From positions 620,001 through 684,000 of the forward strand of contig NZ_FMAE01000002.1 of assembly GCF_900094575.1 (NCBI RefSeq): a stretch of DNA of 64,000 nucleotides, written 5' to 3'. The position numbers and the translations under genes were made by a program. Of the stretch, positions 1 through 8,491 are shown piece after piece. The notes under the pieces were generated by a model. The model saw nothing but the letters and a program-made list of their open reading frames with translations, was not told where the DNA came from and ran no database searches. Positions within the stretch are counted from its first letter, which is position 1; the number at the start of each line of letters is the position of its first letter. The DNA comes from Bradyrhizobium yuanmingense. Its GTDB lineage: Bacteria > Pseudomonadota > Alphaproteobacteria > Rhizobiales > Xanthobacteraceae.

Positions 1-563
1 TCGCGCATGAGCGCGGCATCAAGATCCATGTCTGGGTCGACGAGACCCGTCCGCGCAACCAGGGCGCCTCGCTCACGGCCTGGGAGCTTGGCCATCACGG
101 CGTGCCGCACACGGTGATCCCGGACAATACCGGCGGGCACCTGATGCAGCACGGCATGGTCGATCTCGCCATCGTCGGCACCGACCGCGTCGCCGCCAAT
201 GGCGACGTCTGCAACAAGATCGGCACTTACCTGAAGGCGCTTGCCGCGCATGACAACGGTGTGCCGTTCTACGTCGCGCTGCCGTCGCCGACGATCGATT
301 TCGCCGTCCATGACGGTATCCGCGACATCCCGATCGAACAGCGCAGCGGCGTGGAGGTCACCGACATGACCGGCCGCACCGCGGACGGCCGGCTGGAGAC
401 GGTACGCATCGTGCCCGAAAACTCGCCGGTCGCGAATTACGCCTTCGACGTGACGCCGGCGCGGCTCGTCACCGGTCTCATCACCGAGCGCGGCGTGCTG
501 AAGCCGGATCGCGCCGCGCTGGCGTCGGCATTTCCGGAGCGGATCTCTACGGCGGCGAAGTAG
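1..563 (+). CDS. mtnA: Methylthioribose-1-phosphate isomerase, 3' part
   Basis: This enzyme of the methionine salvage pathway converts 5-methylthioribose-1-phosphate to 5-methylthioribulose-1-phosphate in the cytoplasm. The reading frame is already open at the left edge, so about the first half of the protein is missing. Visible are the family motif [12 protein letters not shown] near position 47 and the segment [20 protein letters not shown], which forms part of the active site in the eIF2B-like fold. The frame ends at a TAG just before a palindromic repeat. Base use matches the surrounding genes. The truncation is only the window edge, not a broken gene. Identification rests on the strongly conserved motifs and is secure. 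Confidence 0.93.
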   Translation, partial: AHERGIKIHVWVDETRPRNQGASLTAWELGHHGVPHTVIPDNTGGHLMQHGMVDLAIVGTDRVAANGDVCNKIGTYLKALAAHDNGVPFYVALPSPTIDFAVHDGIRDIPIEQRSGVEVTDMTGRTADGRLETVRIVPENSPVANYAFDVTPARLVTGLITERGVLKPDRAALASAFPERISTAAK

Positions 564-591
564 ATTTGGTCGGGCGATATCTCGCCACAAC

Positions 592-671
592 CGTCATTGC
601 GAGCGCAGCGAAGCAATCCAGACTCCCTCCGCGGAAAGACTCTGGATTGCTTCGCTGCGCTCGCAATGACG
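592..671. repeat. Intergenic palindromic repeat, family R1 (CGTCATTGCGAG)
   Basis: An 80-base imperfect inverted repeat whose ends read CGTCATTGCGAG and CTCGCAATGACG, with an inner arm containing GAAGCAATCCAGA and its complement. Two more members lie at 23870-23990 and 32590-32675. It sits between two convergent genes and could form a long hairpin that terminates both. Confidence 0.85.
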
Positions 672-683
672 GCGTATGTCGAA

Positions 684-1319
684 CTACCCCAGCTTCAGCC
701 CCGTCGCCGTCTCCAGCTCCGCGATCGCCTGCGCCCCGCTCGTCACCTTGATCGTGGTCATGCCCATCTGACGCGCCGGCTTCAGGTTGACGCCGAGATC
801 GTCGAGATAGACGCAATTGTTCGGATCGACCTTCAGCGTCTCGACCATCATCTGGTAGATGCGTGGATCGGGTTTGCGCAGACCGATCTTGGCGGATTCG
901 ATGACGTGATCGAACAGCACCATGACTTCGGCGATGTAGAGAGAACGTCCCGTCATGCTGCCGATCGCGTTGGCCGGCAGATTGTTGGTGATGCAGCCGG
1001 TCTTGAATTGCGCCTTGATGCGCTTCAGGGCCTCGACCATCTCCGGGCGCAGATCGCCCTGCAGCAGCGGCAGCACGTCTCGGCCGCGCACCTCCGCACC
1101 GAGCGCGAGCGATTCGGCGGCGAACAATGCGTCGAACGTCTCGATGTCGACCTCGGCCCGCTCGAATTTGGCCCAGGCGTTTTCCAGATGATTGGCGGCG
1201 TTGGTGCGCCGGATGATATCGGCGGGCAGGCCGCGCTCGGTCTCGAACCGCGTGAACGCCTCGAAGGGCGAGCTCGTCAGCACGCCGCCGAAATCAAAGA
1301 TCACCGCCTCGATCGCCAA
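684..1319 (-). CDS. HAD-superfamily hydrolase (subfamily IA)
   Basis: A 211-residue cytoplasmic haloacid-dehalogenase-like hydrolase, probably acting on a phosphorylated or acylated small molecule; the substrate cannot be read from sequence. Motif I is FDFGGVLTS with the nucleophile at Asp9, where the usual second Asp is Gly. That variant is common in the branch related to epoxide-hydrolase N-domains and ACAD10. Motif II is the Thr in GCITNN, motif III the Lys in GLRKPDPRIY, and motif IV the acidic pair in VYLDDLGVN. Length fits the family. The start lies 105 bases from the divergent protease gene. The lost second Asp suggests it may not be an ordinary phosphatase. Confidence 0.85.
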   Translation of the reverse strand: MAIEAVIFDFGGVLTSSPFEAFTRFETERGLPADIIRRTNAANHLENAWAKFERAEVDIETFDALFAAESLALGAEVRGRDVLPLLQGDLRPEMVEALKRIKAQFKTGCITNNLPANAIGSMTGRSLYIAEVMVLFDHVIESAKIGLRKPDPRIYQMMVETLKVDPNNCVYLDDLGVNLKPARQMGMTTIKVTSGAQAIAELETATGLKLG

Positions 1320-1423
1320 TGTCCTGCCCTCGTCAATTGCTTTCCAAGAGGGCTAGCATGCGCTATCGGCAAGAGCCAGTCCGAAGCAATCGCCCGCCTT
1401 CATCGATGCCGATGCGTGTTCCC

Positions 1424-2182
1424 ATGAAGAAGCTCGCCACCCTCATCGCAGCTACGCTGCTGCTCGCTGCGCCCGCTCACGCCATCGTCGGCGGCGGCAC
1501 GCCGCAGGCAGATGGCGTCGCCCGCGCCGTCGTCACCATCGTCGGCTCGCGCGGCAATTTCTGCACCGGCAGCCTGATCGCCCCGAGGCTGGTGTTGACG
1601 GTCGCCCATTGCGTGCAGCCGGGCGCGGATTACAAGGTGGTCGATCGCGGCGGCGACGGCCAGCCGCAATTGCTGAACGTGCGCACCGTCGCGATCCATC
1701 CGAACTTCAACATGCAGGCGATGCAGGCGCATCGCGCCACCGCCGACGTGGCGCTGCTGCAGTTGGAAATTCCACTGAAGGGAAAATCCACGGTGACGGT
1801 CGGCATGCCCACGATTCCAATTCAGGTCGGCAGTCGCTTCGTCGTCGCCGGCATCGGCGTCACGGTTCTCGGTGATGGCAAGAGCGGCGGCACCACGCGC
1901 GTGGCCGGCCTCGTTGCAACCGGGCAGCCCGGCACGCTGCAGATTCGTCTGGTCGATCCCGTAACCAACGGTGTTCGCGGCGGAATTGGCGCCTGCACCG
2001 GCGATTCCGGCGGCCCCGTGTTCGAGGACAGGTCGAACGGTCCCGTGCTCGTCGGCCTCATCAGCTGGTCGACAGGACCGAACGGCGCCGCCGGTTGCGG
2101 CGGCTTGACCGGCGTGACGCCGCTGACGCTCTATCGCGACTGGATCTTGCAGACCGCGCGGAGCTGGGGTGCGGCACTGTGA
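1424..2182 (+). CDS. Secreted trypsin-like serine protease
   Basis: A chymotrypsin-fold (S1) protease for export. The N-terminus MKKLATLIAATLLLAAPAHA is a clear Sec signal peptide, followed by IVGGG, the new N-terminus expected after zymogen activation. The catalytic triad is complete: His62 in TVAHC, Asp108 in ADVALL and Ser195 in GDSGGP. Six cysteines suggest disulfides and a periplasmic or extracellular site. The start is chosen to put the signal peptide first. An upstream in-frame ATG at 1358 has a better ribosome-binding site (AAGAGGG) and would add 22 residues. S1 proteases are much less common in bacteria than in animals, so the role is open: nutrition, competition or host contact. Confidence 0.88.
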   Translation: MKKLATLIAATLLLAAPAHAIVGGGTPQADGVARAVVTIVGSRGNFCTGSLIAPRLVLTVAHCVQPGADYKVVDRGGDGQPQLLNVRTVAIHPNFNMQAMQAHRATADVALLQLEIPLKGKSTVTVGMPTIPIQVGSRFVVAGIGVTVLGDGKSGGTTRVAGLVATGQPGTLQIRLVDPVTNGVRGGIGACTGDSGGPVFEDRSNGPVLVGLISWSTGPNGAAGCGGLTGVTPLTLYRDWILQTARSWGAAL

Positions 2183-2307
2183 TTTGACCGCGACTTGATC
2201 TATGTCATTTTGAAGCGGAGGCGCGGCGGGTGATCATGCCCGTCGCGGAGGAAACGCGCCGTCCAATCAAGGACGGCCACAAAGACAAGCAAGGCATAGA
2301 AGCAACA

Positions 2308-3810
2308 ATGAATGTCGCTGTTCGCAGTCACGCCACGGCCAAACAGGCTTCTGAACATTTCGACGTGCTGATCGTCGGCGCCGGCATATCCGGCATCGGT
2401 AGCGCCTATCACATCCAGAAGCAGCTGCCGGGCACGAGCTACGTCATCCTGGAGACGCAGGAAACATTCGGCGGCACCTGGAGCACACATCGCTATCCCG
2501 GTATTCGCTCCGACAGCGATCTCCACACTTTCGGCTACAGCTTCAAGCCTTGGGTCGGCCCGCCGATTGCGACCGCCGAAGAGATCCTCTCCTATATGAA
2601 GGAGGTGATCGACGACAACGATATCGCGCGGCACATTCGCTACAAGCACAAGATCAATTCCGCGAGCTGGTCGAGCGAGCAGAATCTCTGGACCATCGAC
2701 GCCGTGACGACCGACACCGGCGAGCCCAGGACCTTCACGGCGAACTTCCTCTGGATGTGCCAGGGCTATTATCGGCATTCCGAAGGCTACACGCCGGAAT
2801 GGAAGGGCATGGACCGTTTCAAGGGCCGCATCGTCCATCCCCAGACCTGGCCCGACGATATCGACCTCACGAACAAGAAGGTCGTCGTGATCGGCTCGGG
2901 CGCAACCGCGGCAACACTGGTGCCGAACATCACCGACAAGTGCGCCCATGTCACCATGCTGCAGCGCTCGCCGACCTATTTCCGCCTCGGCCGCAACGCC
3001 ATCGAGATCGCGGAAGAGCTGCGCCGGTTGCAGGTCGATGAAGCCTGGATCCACGAGATCGTGCGGCGCAAGATCCTGTTCGAGCAGGATGCGTTCACCA
3101 AGCTCTGCGTGTCCAAGCCCGAGCAGGTGAAGAAGGAGCTGATCGGCCAGATCAGCGCCGTGCTCGGTCCCGACTACGACGTCGAGACCCATTTCACGCC
3201 AAAATACCGGCCGTGGCGGCAGCGCATCGCCTTCGTGCCGGATGCCGATTTGTTCAAGGGCATCGCCAGCGGCAAGGCCTCCGTCGTCACCGACGAGATC
3301 GAATGCTTCGTCGAGAATGGCATCCAGCTCAAGTCCGGCAAGCTGCTTGAGGCCGATGTCGTCGTCACAGCGACCGGCTTCAATCTTGCCGCGCTCGGCG
3401 ATATCGCCTTCGAGATCGACGGCAAGCCGCTGGCCTTCGGCGACACCGTCACCTATCGCGGCATGATGTTCACGGGCGTGCCGAACATGGTCTGGGTGTT
3501 CGGCTATTTCCGCGCCAGCTGGACGCTGCGCGTCGATCTCGTCGCCGATTTCGTTTGCCGGCTGCTCGGGCACATGAAGGCGAAGGGTGCAAAGAAGGTC
3601 GAGGTCAAGCTGCGACCTGAAGACCACAATATGCCGATCCTGCCCTGGATCGATCCGGAAAACTTCAACCCCGGCTACATGATGCGCAACATGAACCTGC
3701 TGCCCAAGCGCGGCGACAAGCCGGAATGGCAGCACAGCCAGGATTACTGGACCGAGAAGGACGAGATTCCGAAGACGGACCTGGACGACAAGGCTTTCGT
3801 CTACAGTTGA
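2308..3810 (+). CDS. FAD-dependent Baeyer-Villiger-type monooxygenase
   Basis: A 500-residue flavoprotein predicted to use NADPH and O2 to oxygenate ketones or related carbonyl compounds. The FAD-binding Rossmann motif GAGISG is at residues 24-29. The Baeyer-Villiger fingerprint FxGxxxHxxxWP is exact at residues 171-182 (FKGRIVHPQTWP). The second, NADPH-binding glycine motif GSGATA is at 196-201. The conserved GGTW and RYPGIRSDSD segments follow the first motif. An in-frame start at 2230 would add 26 residues of poor family similarity, so the ATG at 2308 is preferred. The gene stands alone between the protease and a repeat. Substrate is unknown; steroid-type or short cyclic ketones are both possible. 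Confidence 0.9.
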   Translation: MNVAVRSHATAKQASEHFDVLIVGAGISGIGSAYHIQKQLPGTSYVILETQETFGGTWSTHRYPGIRSDSDLHTFGYSFKPWVGPPIATAEEILSYMKEVIDDNDIARHIRYKHKINSASWSSEQNLWTIDAVTTDTGEPRTFTANFLWMCQGYYRHSEGYTPEWKGMDRFKGRIVHPQTWPDDIDLTNKKVVVIGSGATAATLVPNITDKCAHVTMLQRSPTYFRLGRNAIEIAEELRRLQVDEAWIHEIVRRKILFEQDAFTKLCVSKPEQVKKELIGQISAVLGPDYDVETHFTPKYRPWRQRIAFVPDADLFKGIASGKASVVTDEIECFVENGIQLKSGKLLEADVVVTATGFNLAALGDIAFEIDGKPLAFGDTVTYRGMMFTGVPNMVWVFGYFRASWTLRVDLVADFVCRLLGHMKAKGAKKVEVKLRPEDHNMPILPWIDPENFNPGYMMRNMNLLPKRGDKPEWQHSQDYWTEKDEIPKTDLDDKAFVYS

Positions 3811-3846
3811 CGATGCCGATGTAAGGCGAGGTTAGCGATCGCCACT

Positions 3847-3996
3847 GTCGTCCCGGGGCGCGAAGCGAGCCCGGGACCCATACTCCCAGGCGGTGGTTAT
3901 AGAGCGAGCTGGTCACTCCGAGCCTTCGCCAAACTACTCCCTGGGGTTATGGGTCCCGGATCGGCGCTCCGCTTCGCTGCGCTTGTCCGGGACGAC
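3847..3996. repeat. Intergenic palindromic repeat, family R2 (GTCGTCCCGGG)
   Basis: An inverted repeat beginning GTCGTCCCGGGGCG and ending GTCCGGGACGAC, with inner arms around GGGACCCATA and TTATGGGTCCC. Related copies lie at 28569-28671, 30514-30567 (half), 55075-55230 and 61145-61269. It separates two convergent genes. Confidence 0.85.
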
Positions 3997-4040
3997 ACCA
4001 TTTGCTCGGTTGGCAGCGCCTCAACTCATCTACACCACGC

Positions 4041-4967
4041 TCAAGAATTCCGCCGCGTCGCATTCGCGGCGATCGCGGCCGCGGCGGTCCGGTTCTCGAC
4101 GCCGAGCTTGGCGTAGATCTGCTCCAGGTGCTTGTCGACGGTGCGCGGGCTGAGGCCCAGAATTTGCGCGATGTCGCGGTTGGTCTTGCCCTTGCTGAGC
4201 CAGGCCAGCACCTCGCCTTCGCGCGTGGTGAGGCCGAGCTCGCTGGTGAATTCGGGCGGCAGCGCGGTGCCGGCTTCCTTGGACAGCCGCAGCAGGAATT
4301 CGTTCGGCGCGGTCTCGCCCATGTAATAGAAGCGGAGCTGCGGACTATCGGGCAGCGACGCGGCCTGGGATTTCGAGCCGCTCTTGGCCTTCGCCTGCTC
4401 GAGCCATTGCAGCAGCGTCGGCGGCAGCACGAAGTCGTCGGTCTGCGCGCCGTGATGATCGGATAGCAGCTTCTGCGCCTGCGGCGTCGCCCACAGCACG
4501 TTGCCCTGGCGATTGACCGCGAGCAGAAAACGGCCGGAGACGTCGAGCGCGGCGCGCGCGCTCTGGGTCAGCCGGGCATTGCCGAGATGGACCCGGATGC
4601 GCGCCAGCATCTCCTCGATCACGATCGGCTTGGTCACGTAGTCGACGCCGCCGGCTTCCAATCCACGCACGATGTGCTCGGTTTCGGCCAGACCCGTCAT
4701 GAAGATGACTGGGACATTGGCGAGACCCGCATCGCGCTTGAGCCGGCGGCAGGTCTCGAAGCCGTCGATGCCGGGCATCACGGCATCGAGCAGGATGATG
4801 TCGGGCGTGATCTGGTCGATGATGCGCATCGCCGCGGCGCCGTCGAGCGCCACCATCACCGTCATGCCGGCGCTGTCGAGCGCGTCGGTGAGCAGCCGGA
4901 GCGTCTCCGGGGAATCGTCGACGACGAGCGCGACGTCGCGCTTCTTCGATTCAATGCTCATAAGCAT
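4041..4967 (-). CDS. LuxR-type response regulator (REC-PAS-like-HTH)
   Basis: A 308-residue DNA-binding response regulator. An N-terminal receiver domain (about residues 12-128) holds VVDDS, the phosphoacceptor Asp61 in LLDAVMPG, the Thr in FMTG and the Lys in YVTKP. A middle region (about 140-235, starting FLLAVNRQGNVLWATP) looks PAS-like. The C-terminus is a LuxR helix-turn-helix (about 243-300) with LTTREGEVLAWLSKGKTNRDI. The first 17 bases overlap the end of the upstream hybrid kinase gene, so the two are translated together and almost certainly form one signalling pair. The most likely targets are the divergent amide/urea genes starting at 8492. A second ATG at 4961 is an equally plausible start. 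Confidence 0.92.
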   Translation of the reverse strand: MLMSIESKKRDVALVVDDSPETLRLLTDALDSAGMTVMVALDGAAAMRIIDQITPDIILLDAVMPGIDGFETCRRLKRDAGLANVPVIFMTGLAETEHIVRGLEAGGVDYVTKPIVIEEMLARIRVHLGNARLTQSARAALDVSGRFLLAVNRQGNVLWATPQAQKLLSDHHGAQTDDFVLPPTLLQWLEQAKAKSGSKSQAASLPDSPQLRFYYMGETAPNEFLLRLSKEAGTALPPEFTSELGLTTREGEVLAWLSKGKTNRDIAQILGLSPRTVDKHLEQIYAKLGVENRTAAAAIAANATRRNS

Positions 4968-7900
4968 GCAACGTCTTCAATGTGTCCATGTACTGGTCGA
5001 GATCGAAGCGATCGACCAGCGACCGCATCTGCGCGACGAAGTCGGCATGCTCGGGGTGCTCGCTGCCGATCTCGTCCAGCTTCAGCTGGATGCCCTTGAC
5101 GTAGCCGATCTGGCCGAGCCCGATCAGCGCCTCGACGTGCCGCAGCGGCGGCTTCGATCCGGTCTCCGGATGCCAGAACGGCACCGCGACCTCATGCGAG
5201 CCGTATTGCCATTCGATCTTGAGAAGCTGGCGAATCGTCGCCAGCAGCCGCGGGATGTCGATCGGCTTCATCAGGTAGCCGTCGTGGAAGGGCTGCGCCA
5301 GCGGCGTGCCATGAGCCTCGAGCGCGCTTGCCGACACCATCAGGATGCGGGCCTGATGATGGCCGCTGGCGCGCAAGGCCTCGGCGACCGCCCAGCCGTC
5401 CATGGCAGGCATCGAGATGTCGAGCAGGAACAGATCGGGCCGGCAATGCTGCGCCAATGCGAGGCAGCCGGCGCCGTCGGGTGCGCTGAGCAGGATGAAG
5501 CCGAGCGGCGTCAGCACCTCGCGCAGGAGGTCGCGATGCACGGGATCGTCGTCGGTGACGAGGATGGTCTTGCGCGGGCCGTGATAGCCTGAGACCGGCG
5601 CCTCCACCGGCGCGATCCGCTGGGGATTGGCGACCTCCGAGAGCAGGATCTTGACCCTGAAGGTCGAGCCGGTGCCGACCGTGCTCGTGACCTTGATGTC
5701 CCCGCCCATCACGCCGGCGAGCAGGCGGCTGATGGTGAGCCCGAGGCCGGTGCCGGTCTGCGGCTGCGACGCGCCGAGCGCACCCCGCTCGAATGGTGCG
5801 AAGATGCGTTCGAGGTCGTCGCCCTGGATGCCCGGGCCGGTGTCGATCACCTCGAACTCGGCGACCGGGCTGCGGTAGTGCACCACGAACTGCACGCTGC
5901 CGGACTGGGTGAACTTGATGGCGTTCGAGAGCAGGTTGATCAGCACCTGACGCAGCCGCTTCTCGTCGGCATAGACCACCCGCGGCAGCGTCGGCGGCCG
6001 CCTGAACACGAAGTCGATGCCCTTGGCGGCGGCCTGGAGGCGGAACATGCCGACGAGCTGGTCGAGGAACTCGCTCAAGCGCACCTCGTCGCGCGACAGA
6101 TACAGCCGCCCCGCCTCGATCTTGGAGATGTCCAGGATGCCGTCGATCAGGCCGGAGAGATGGTCGGCGCTGCGGCGGACGACGCGGACCTGGTCGCGGG
6201 GCTTGGCGCCGAGCGTCGTATCCTGCTCGAGCAGTTGCGCATAGCCGCTGATCGCATTGAGCGGCGAGCGCAGCTCGTGGCTCAGCCCGACCACATAGCG
6301 GCTCTTGGCGAGGTTGGCGGATTCGGCGACCTCCTTGGCACGCTGGAGCTCGGCATCTGTGCGCTTGTGCGCGTCGATCTCCTGGATCAGCAGCGCGGTC
6401 TGCCGCCGCGTCTCGGCCTCGGCGGCGCGGCGGCTCTGCTGCGCCAGCACGAACAGCCACGCCACCACGCCGATGATGATGCTGAGCGAGAAGAACACCT
6501 TCCAGAGCACGTCGGACACGAGCTCGTTGTCGCCGTGCACGTTCGCCGACGTCTGTAGGTAGATGAGTCCCAGCACCAGGGCGATCAGGCCGGCGGAGAC
6601 CACGAACACGCCTATATAGTGGCCCACTTGCGAGTTGATCCGGGCGTAGATCGGCTGCGGCATCAGCCGGCCCAGCGTTTCCGACACCTGCGCCTGGAAT
6701 CTCGCATGCGGCTTGCAGAGATCGTGGCAGCGCGCGTCCAGCGAACAGCACAGCGAGCAGATCGGGCCGGCGTAAGCGGGGCAGGAGGCCATGTCCTCCG
6801 GCTCGAACGAGTGCTCGCAGATGCAGCACTGGATCGCCTCGATGTTCTGCCAGCTCCGCTTCGGCTTGCGCGCGATGTAGTATTTGCCGCCCGTGGCCCA
6901 GGCGATCAACGGCGCCGTGAGGAAGGCCGCGGCGAGCGCGATGAAGGCCGACAGCGCCTTCGCGGTCGGCCCGAACAGGCCGTAGAAGGCGCTGATCGAG
7001 ACGATGGTCGCGATCGTCATCGCTCCCACGCCGACTGGATTGACGTCGTAGAGATGCGCGCGCTTGAACTCGATCTGCTGCGGCCGCAGTCCGAGCGGCT
7101 TGTTGATGACGAGGTCGGCGACCAGCGCGCCGACCCAGGCGATCGCGACGTTGGAATAGAGCGCCAGCGTCTGCTCCAGGGCCTTGTAGACGCCGATCTC
7201 CATCAGCAGCAGGGCCACGACGACGTTGAAGACCAGCCACACCACGCGCCCGGGATGGCTGTGGGTCAGGCGCGAGAAGAAGTTCGACCAGGCGATCGAG
7301 CCGGCATAGGCGTTGGTGACGTTGATCTTGACCTGCGACAGGATCACGAAAGTGCCGGTCAAGGCCAAAGCGAGGTCGGGCTGCGACAGCACATAGCGGA
7401 ATGCTTCGAGATACATGTGCGCCGGCTCGGCGGCTTCTTCGGGCGGCACGCCGTGGCTGAGTGCGAAGAAGGCGAGGAACGAGCCCGCCAGCAGCTTCAG
7501 CGCGCCCAGCACGATCCAGCCCGGCCCCGCGCTCATCAGCGCCATCCACCAGGAGGCCCTGGAGGCGCGGCGGTCGCGCGGCAGGAACCGCAGGAAGTCG
7601 ACCTGCTCGCCGATCTGCGCCACCAGCGAGAACACGACCGAGGCCGCAACGCCGAACAGCAGGAGATCGAAATGCCCGTTGAGGTCGCCGTGCTCGCCGG
7701 AGAACTTGTGCCACTCCGCAAAGGAGCGCGGGTTGTGCCAGGCGATCGCGGCAAACGGAATGATGTGAAGGATCACCCACAGCGGCTGCGTCCACAATTG
7801 GAAGCGGCTGATCAGCGTGATGCCGTAGGCCACCAGCGGGATGATGACGACGGCGCTGATGAGATAGCCCACCGGCCGCGGAATCCCGAAGCACATCTCG

Positions 7901-8322
7901 AGTGCCGACGCCAGGATCACGGCCTCGATCGCGAAGAAGATGAAGGTGAAGGAGGCGTAGATCAGCGAGGTGACGGTCGAGCCGATGTAACCGAAGCCGG
8001 CCCCCCGCGTCAGCAGGTCGATGTCGATGCCGCATTTGGCGGCATAATACGCAATAGGCACCCCGCAGCCGAAGATGATGATGGAAACCACGACGATGGC
8101 GGCAGTCGCGTTGGTGACGCCATAGTTCAGCGTGATGGTCCCGCCGATCGCCTCCATCGCCAGGAACGAGATCGCGCCCAGTGCCGTGTTGGCGACGCGG
8201 GCGGCGGACCAGCGCCGCGCGCTCTTGGCGGTGAAGCGCAGGGCGTAATCTTCCAGCGTCTGGTTGGCGACCCATTGATTGTACTGGCGCCTGACGCGGT
8301 CTATTCGCTGCCGCCCTGCCAC
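4951..8322 (-). CDS. Hybrid histidine kinase fused to an NCS1-type transporter
   Basis: A 1123-residue membrane sensor. Residues 45-480 have about twelve hydrophobic segments and resemble NCS1 cytosine/purine/allantoin permeases. Residues 499-536 form a cysteine-rich stretch with ten Cys, probably metal-binding. Two further membrane segments follow (about 570-592 and 605-628). The kinase part has the phosphoacceptor His682 in LSHELRSPLNA, the N box ending at Asn800, VIDTGPGI and GTGLGLTISR. A receiver domain carries Asp968 in LLDISMP and the Lys in YLMKPID. A tail of about 85 residues follows with no recognised domain. The gene is divergent from the amide importer and overlaps its response regulator. 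By analogy with CbrA-type sensors, the transporter part may read substrate binding or flux; whether it still transports is unknown. Confidence 0.93.
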   Translation of the reverse strand: MAGRQRIDRVRRQYNQWVANQTLEDYALRFTAKSARRWSAARVANTALGAISFLAMEAIGGTITLNYGVTNATAAIVVVSIIIFGCGVPIAYYAAKCGIDIDLLTRGAGFGYIGSTVTSLIYASFTFIFFAIEAVILASALEMCFGIPRPVGYLISAVVIIPLVAYGITLISRFQLWTQPLWVILHIIPFAAIAWHNPRSFAEWHKFSGEHGDLNGHFDLLLFGVAASVVFSLVAQIGEQVDFLRFLPRDRRASRASWWMALMSAGPGWIVLGALKLLAGSFLAFFALSHGVPPEEAAEPAHMYLEAFRYVLSQPDLALALTGTFVILSQVKINVTNAYAGSIAWSNFFSRLTHSHPGRVVWLVFNVVVALLLMEIGVYKALEQTLALYSNVAIAWVGALVADLVINKPLGLRPQQIEFKRAHLYDVNPVGVGAMTIATIVSISAFYGLFGPTAKALSAFIALAAAFLTAPLIAWATGGKYYIARKPKRSWQNIEAIQCCICEHSFEPEDMASCPAYAGPICSLCCSLDARCHDLCKPHARFQAQVSETLGRLMPQPIYARINSQVGHYIGVFVVSAGLIALVLGLIYLQTSANVHGDNELVSDVLWKVFFSLSIIIGVVAWLFVLAQQSRRAAEAETRRQTALLIQEIDAHKRTDAELQRAKEVAESANLAKSRYVVGLSHELRSPLNAISGYAQLLEQDTTLGAKPRDQVRVVRRSADHLSGLIDGILDISKIEAGRLYLSRDEVRLSEFLDQLVGMFRLQAAAKGIDFVFRRPPTLPRVVYADEKRLRQVLINLLSNAIKFTQSGSVQFVVHYRSPVAEFEVIDTGPGIQGDDLERIFAPFERGALGASQPQTGTGLGLTISRLLAGVMGGDIKVTSTVGTGSTFRVKILLSEVANPQRIAPVEAPVSGYHGPRKTILVTDDDPVHRDLLREVLTPLGFILLSAPDGAGCLALAQHCRPDLFLLDISMPAMDGWAVAEALRASGHHQARILMVSASALEAHGTPLAQPFHDGYLMKPIDIPRLLATIRQLLKIEWQYGSHEVAVPFWHPETGSKPPLRHVEALIGLGQIGYVKGIQLKLDEIGSEHPEHADFVAQMRSLVDRFDLDQYMDTLKTLHAYEH

Positions 8323-8401
8323 TTAACCCCACTCCCGATACGGACCCGGACCCCTCGCAAATTCCGTACCAGAAGCCTACGTCGGCATTTTGCGGTGCAG
8401 T

Positions 8402-8419
8402 ATACGCGATCTTGCGTAT
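8402..8419. promoter_or_regulatory. Candidate operator palindrome in divergent promoter region
   Basis: ATACGC-GATCTT-GCGTAT is a perfect 6-base inverted repeat with a 6-base spacer. It lies in the 169-base gap between the kinase gene and the importer operon, about 75 bases before the substrate-binding protein start. Its placement suits a regulator of both directions, possibly the LuxR protein at 4041-4967. Short palindromes arise by chance, so this is tentative. Confidence 0.35.
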
Positions 8420-8491
8420 GCGTGGGCTGCATAAATTCGAGCCATCCTCACGGGCACCAATCGCGTGTTCTCGAACAAAAGTGGGGTGCTC

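Noticed and set aside
2200..3735. 511-codon minus-strand frame opposite the monooxygenase
   Set aside because: Antisense shadow; the plus-strand protein has complete FAD, NADPH and Baeyer-Villiger motifs.
5192..8332. 1046-codon frame overlapping the transporter-kinase gene on the same strand
   Set aside because: Out-of-frame shadow with Arg/Ala-rich sequence; all kinase and transporter motifs are in the other frame.
8323..8491. Sigma-54 promoter for the amide importer
   Set aside because: No GG-N10-GC pair with the right spacing was found; the closest match (TCGGCATTTTGC) has the wrong distance.
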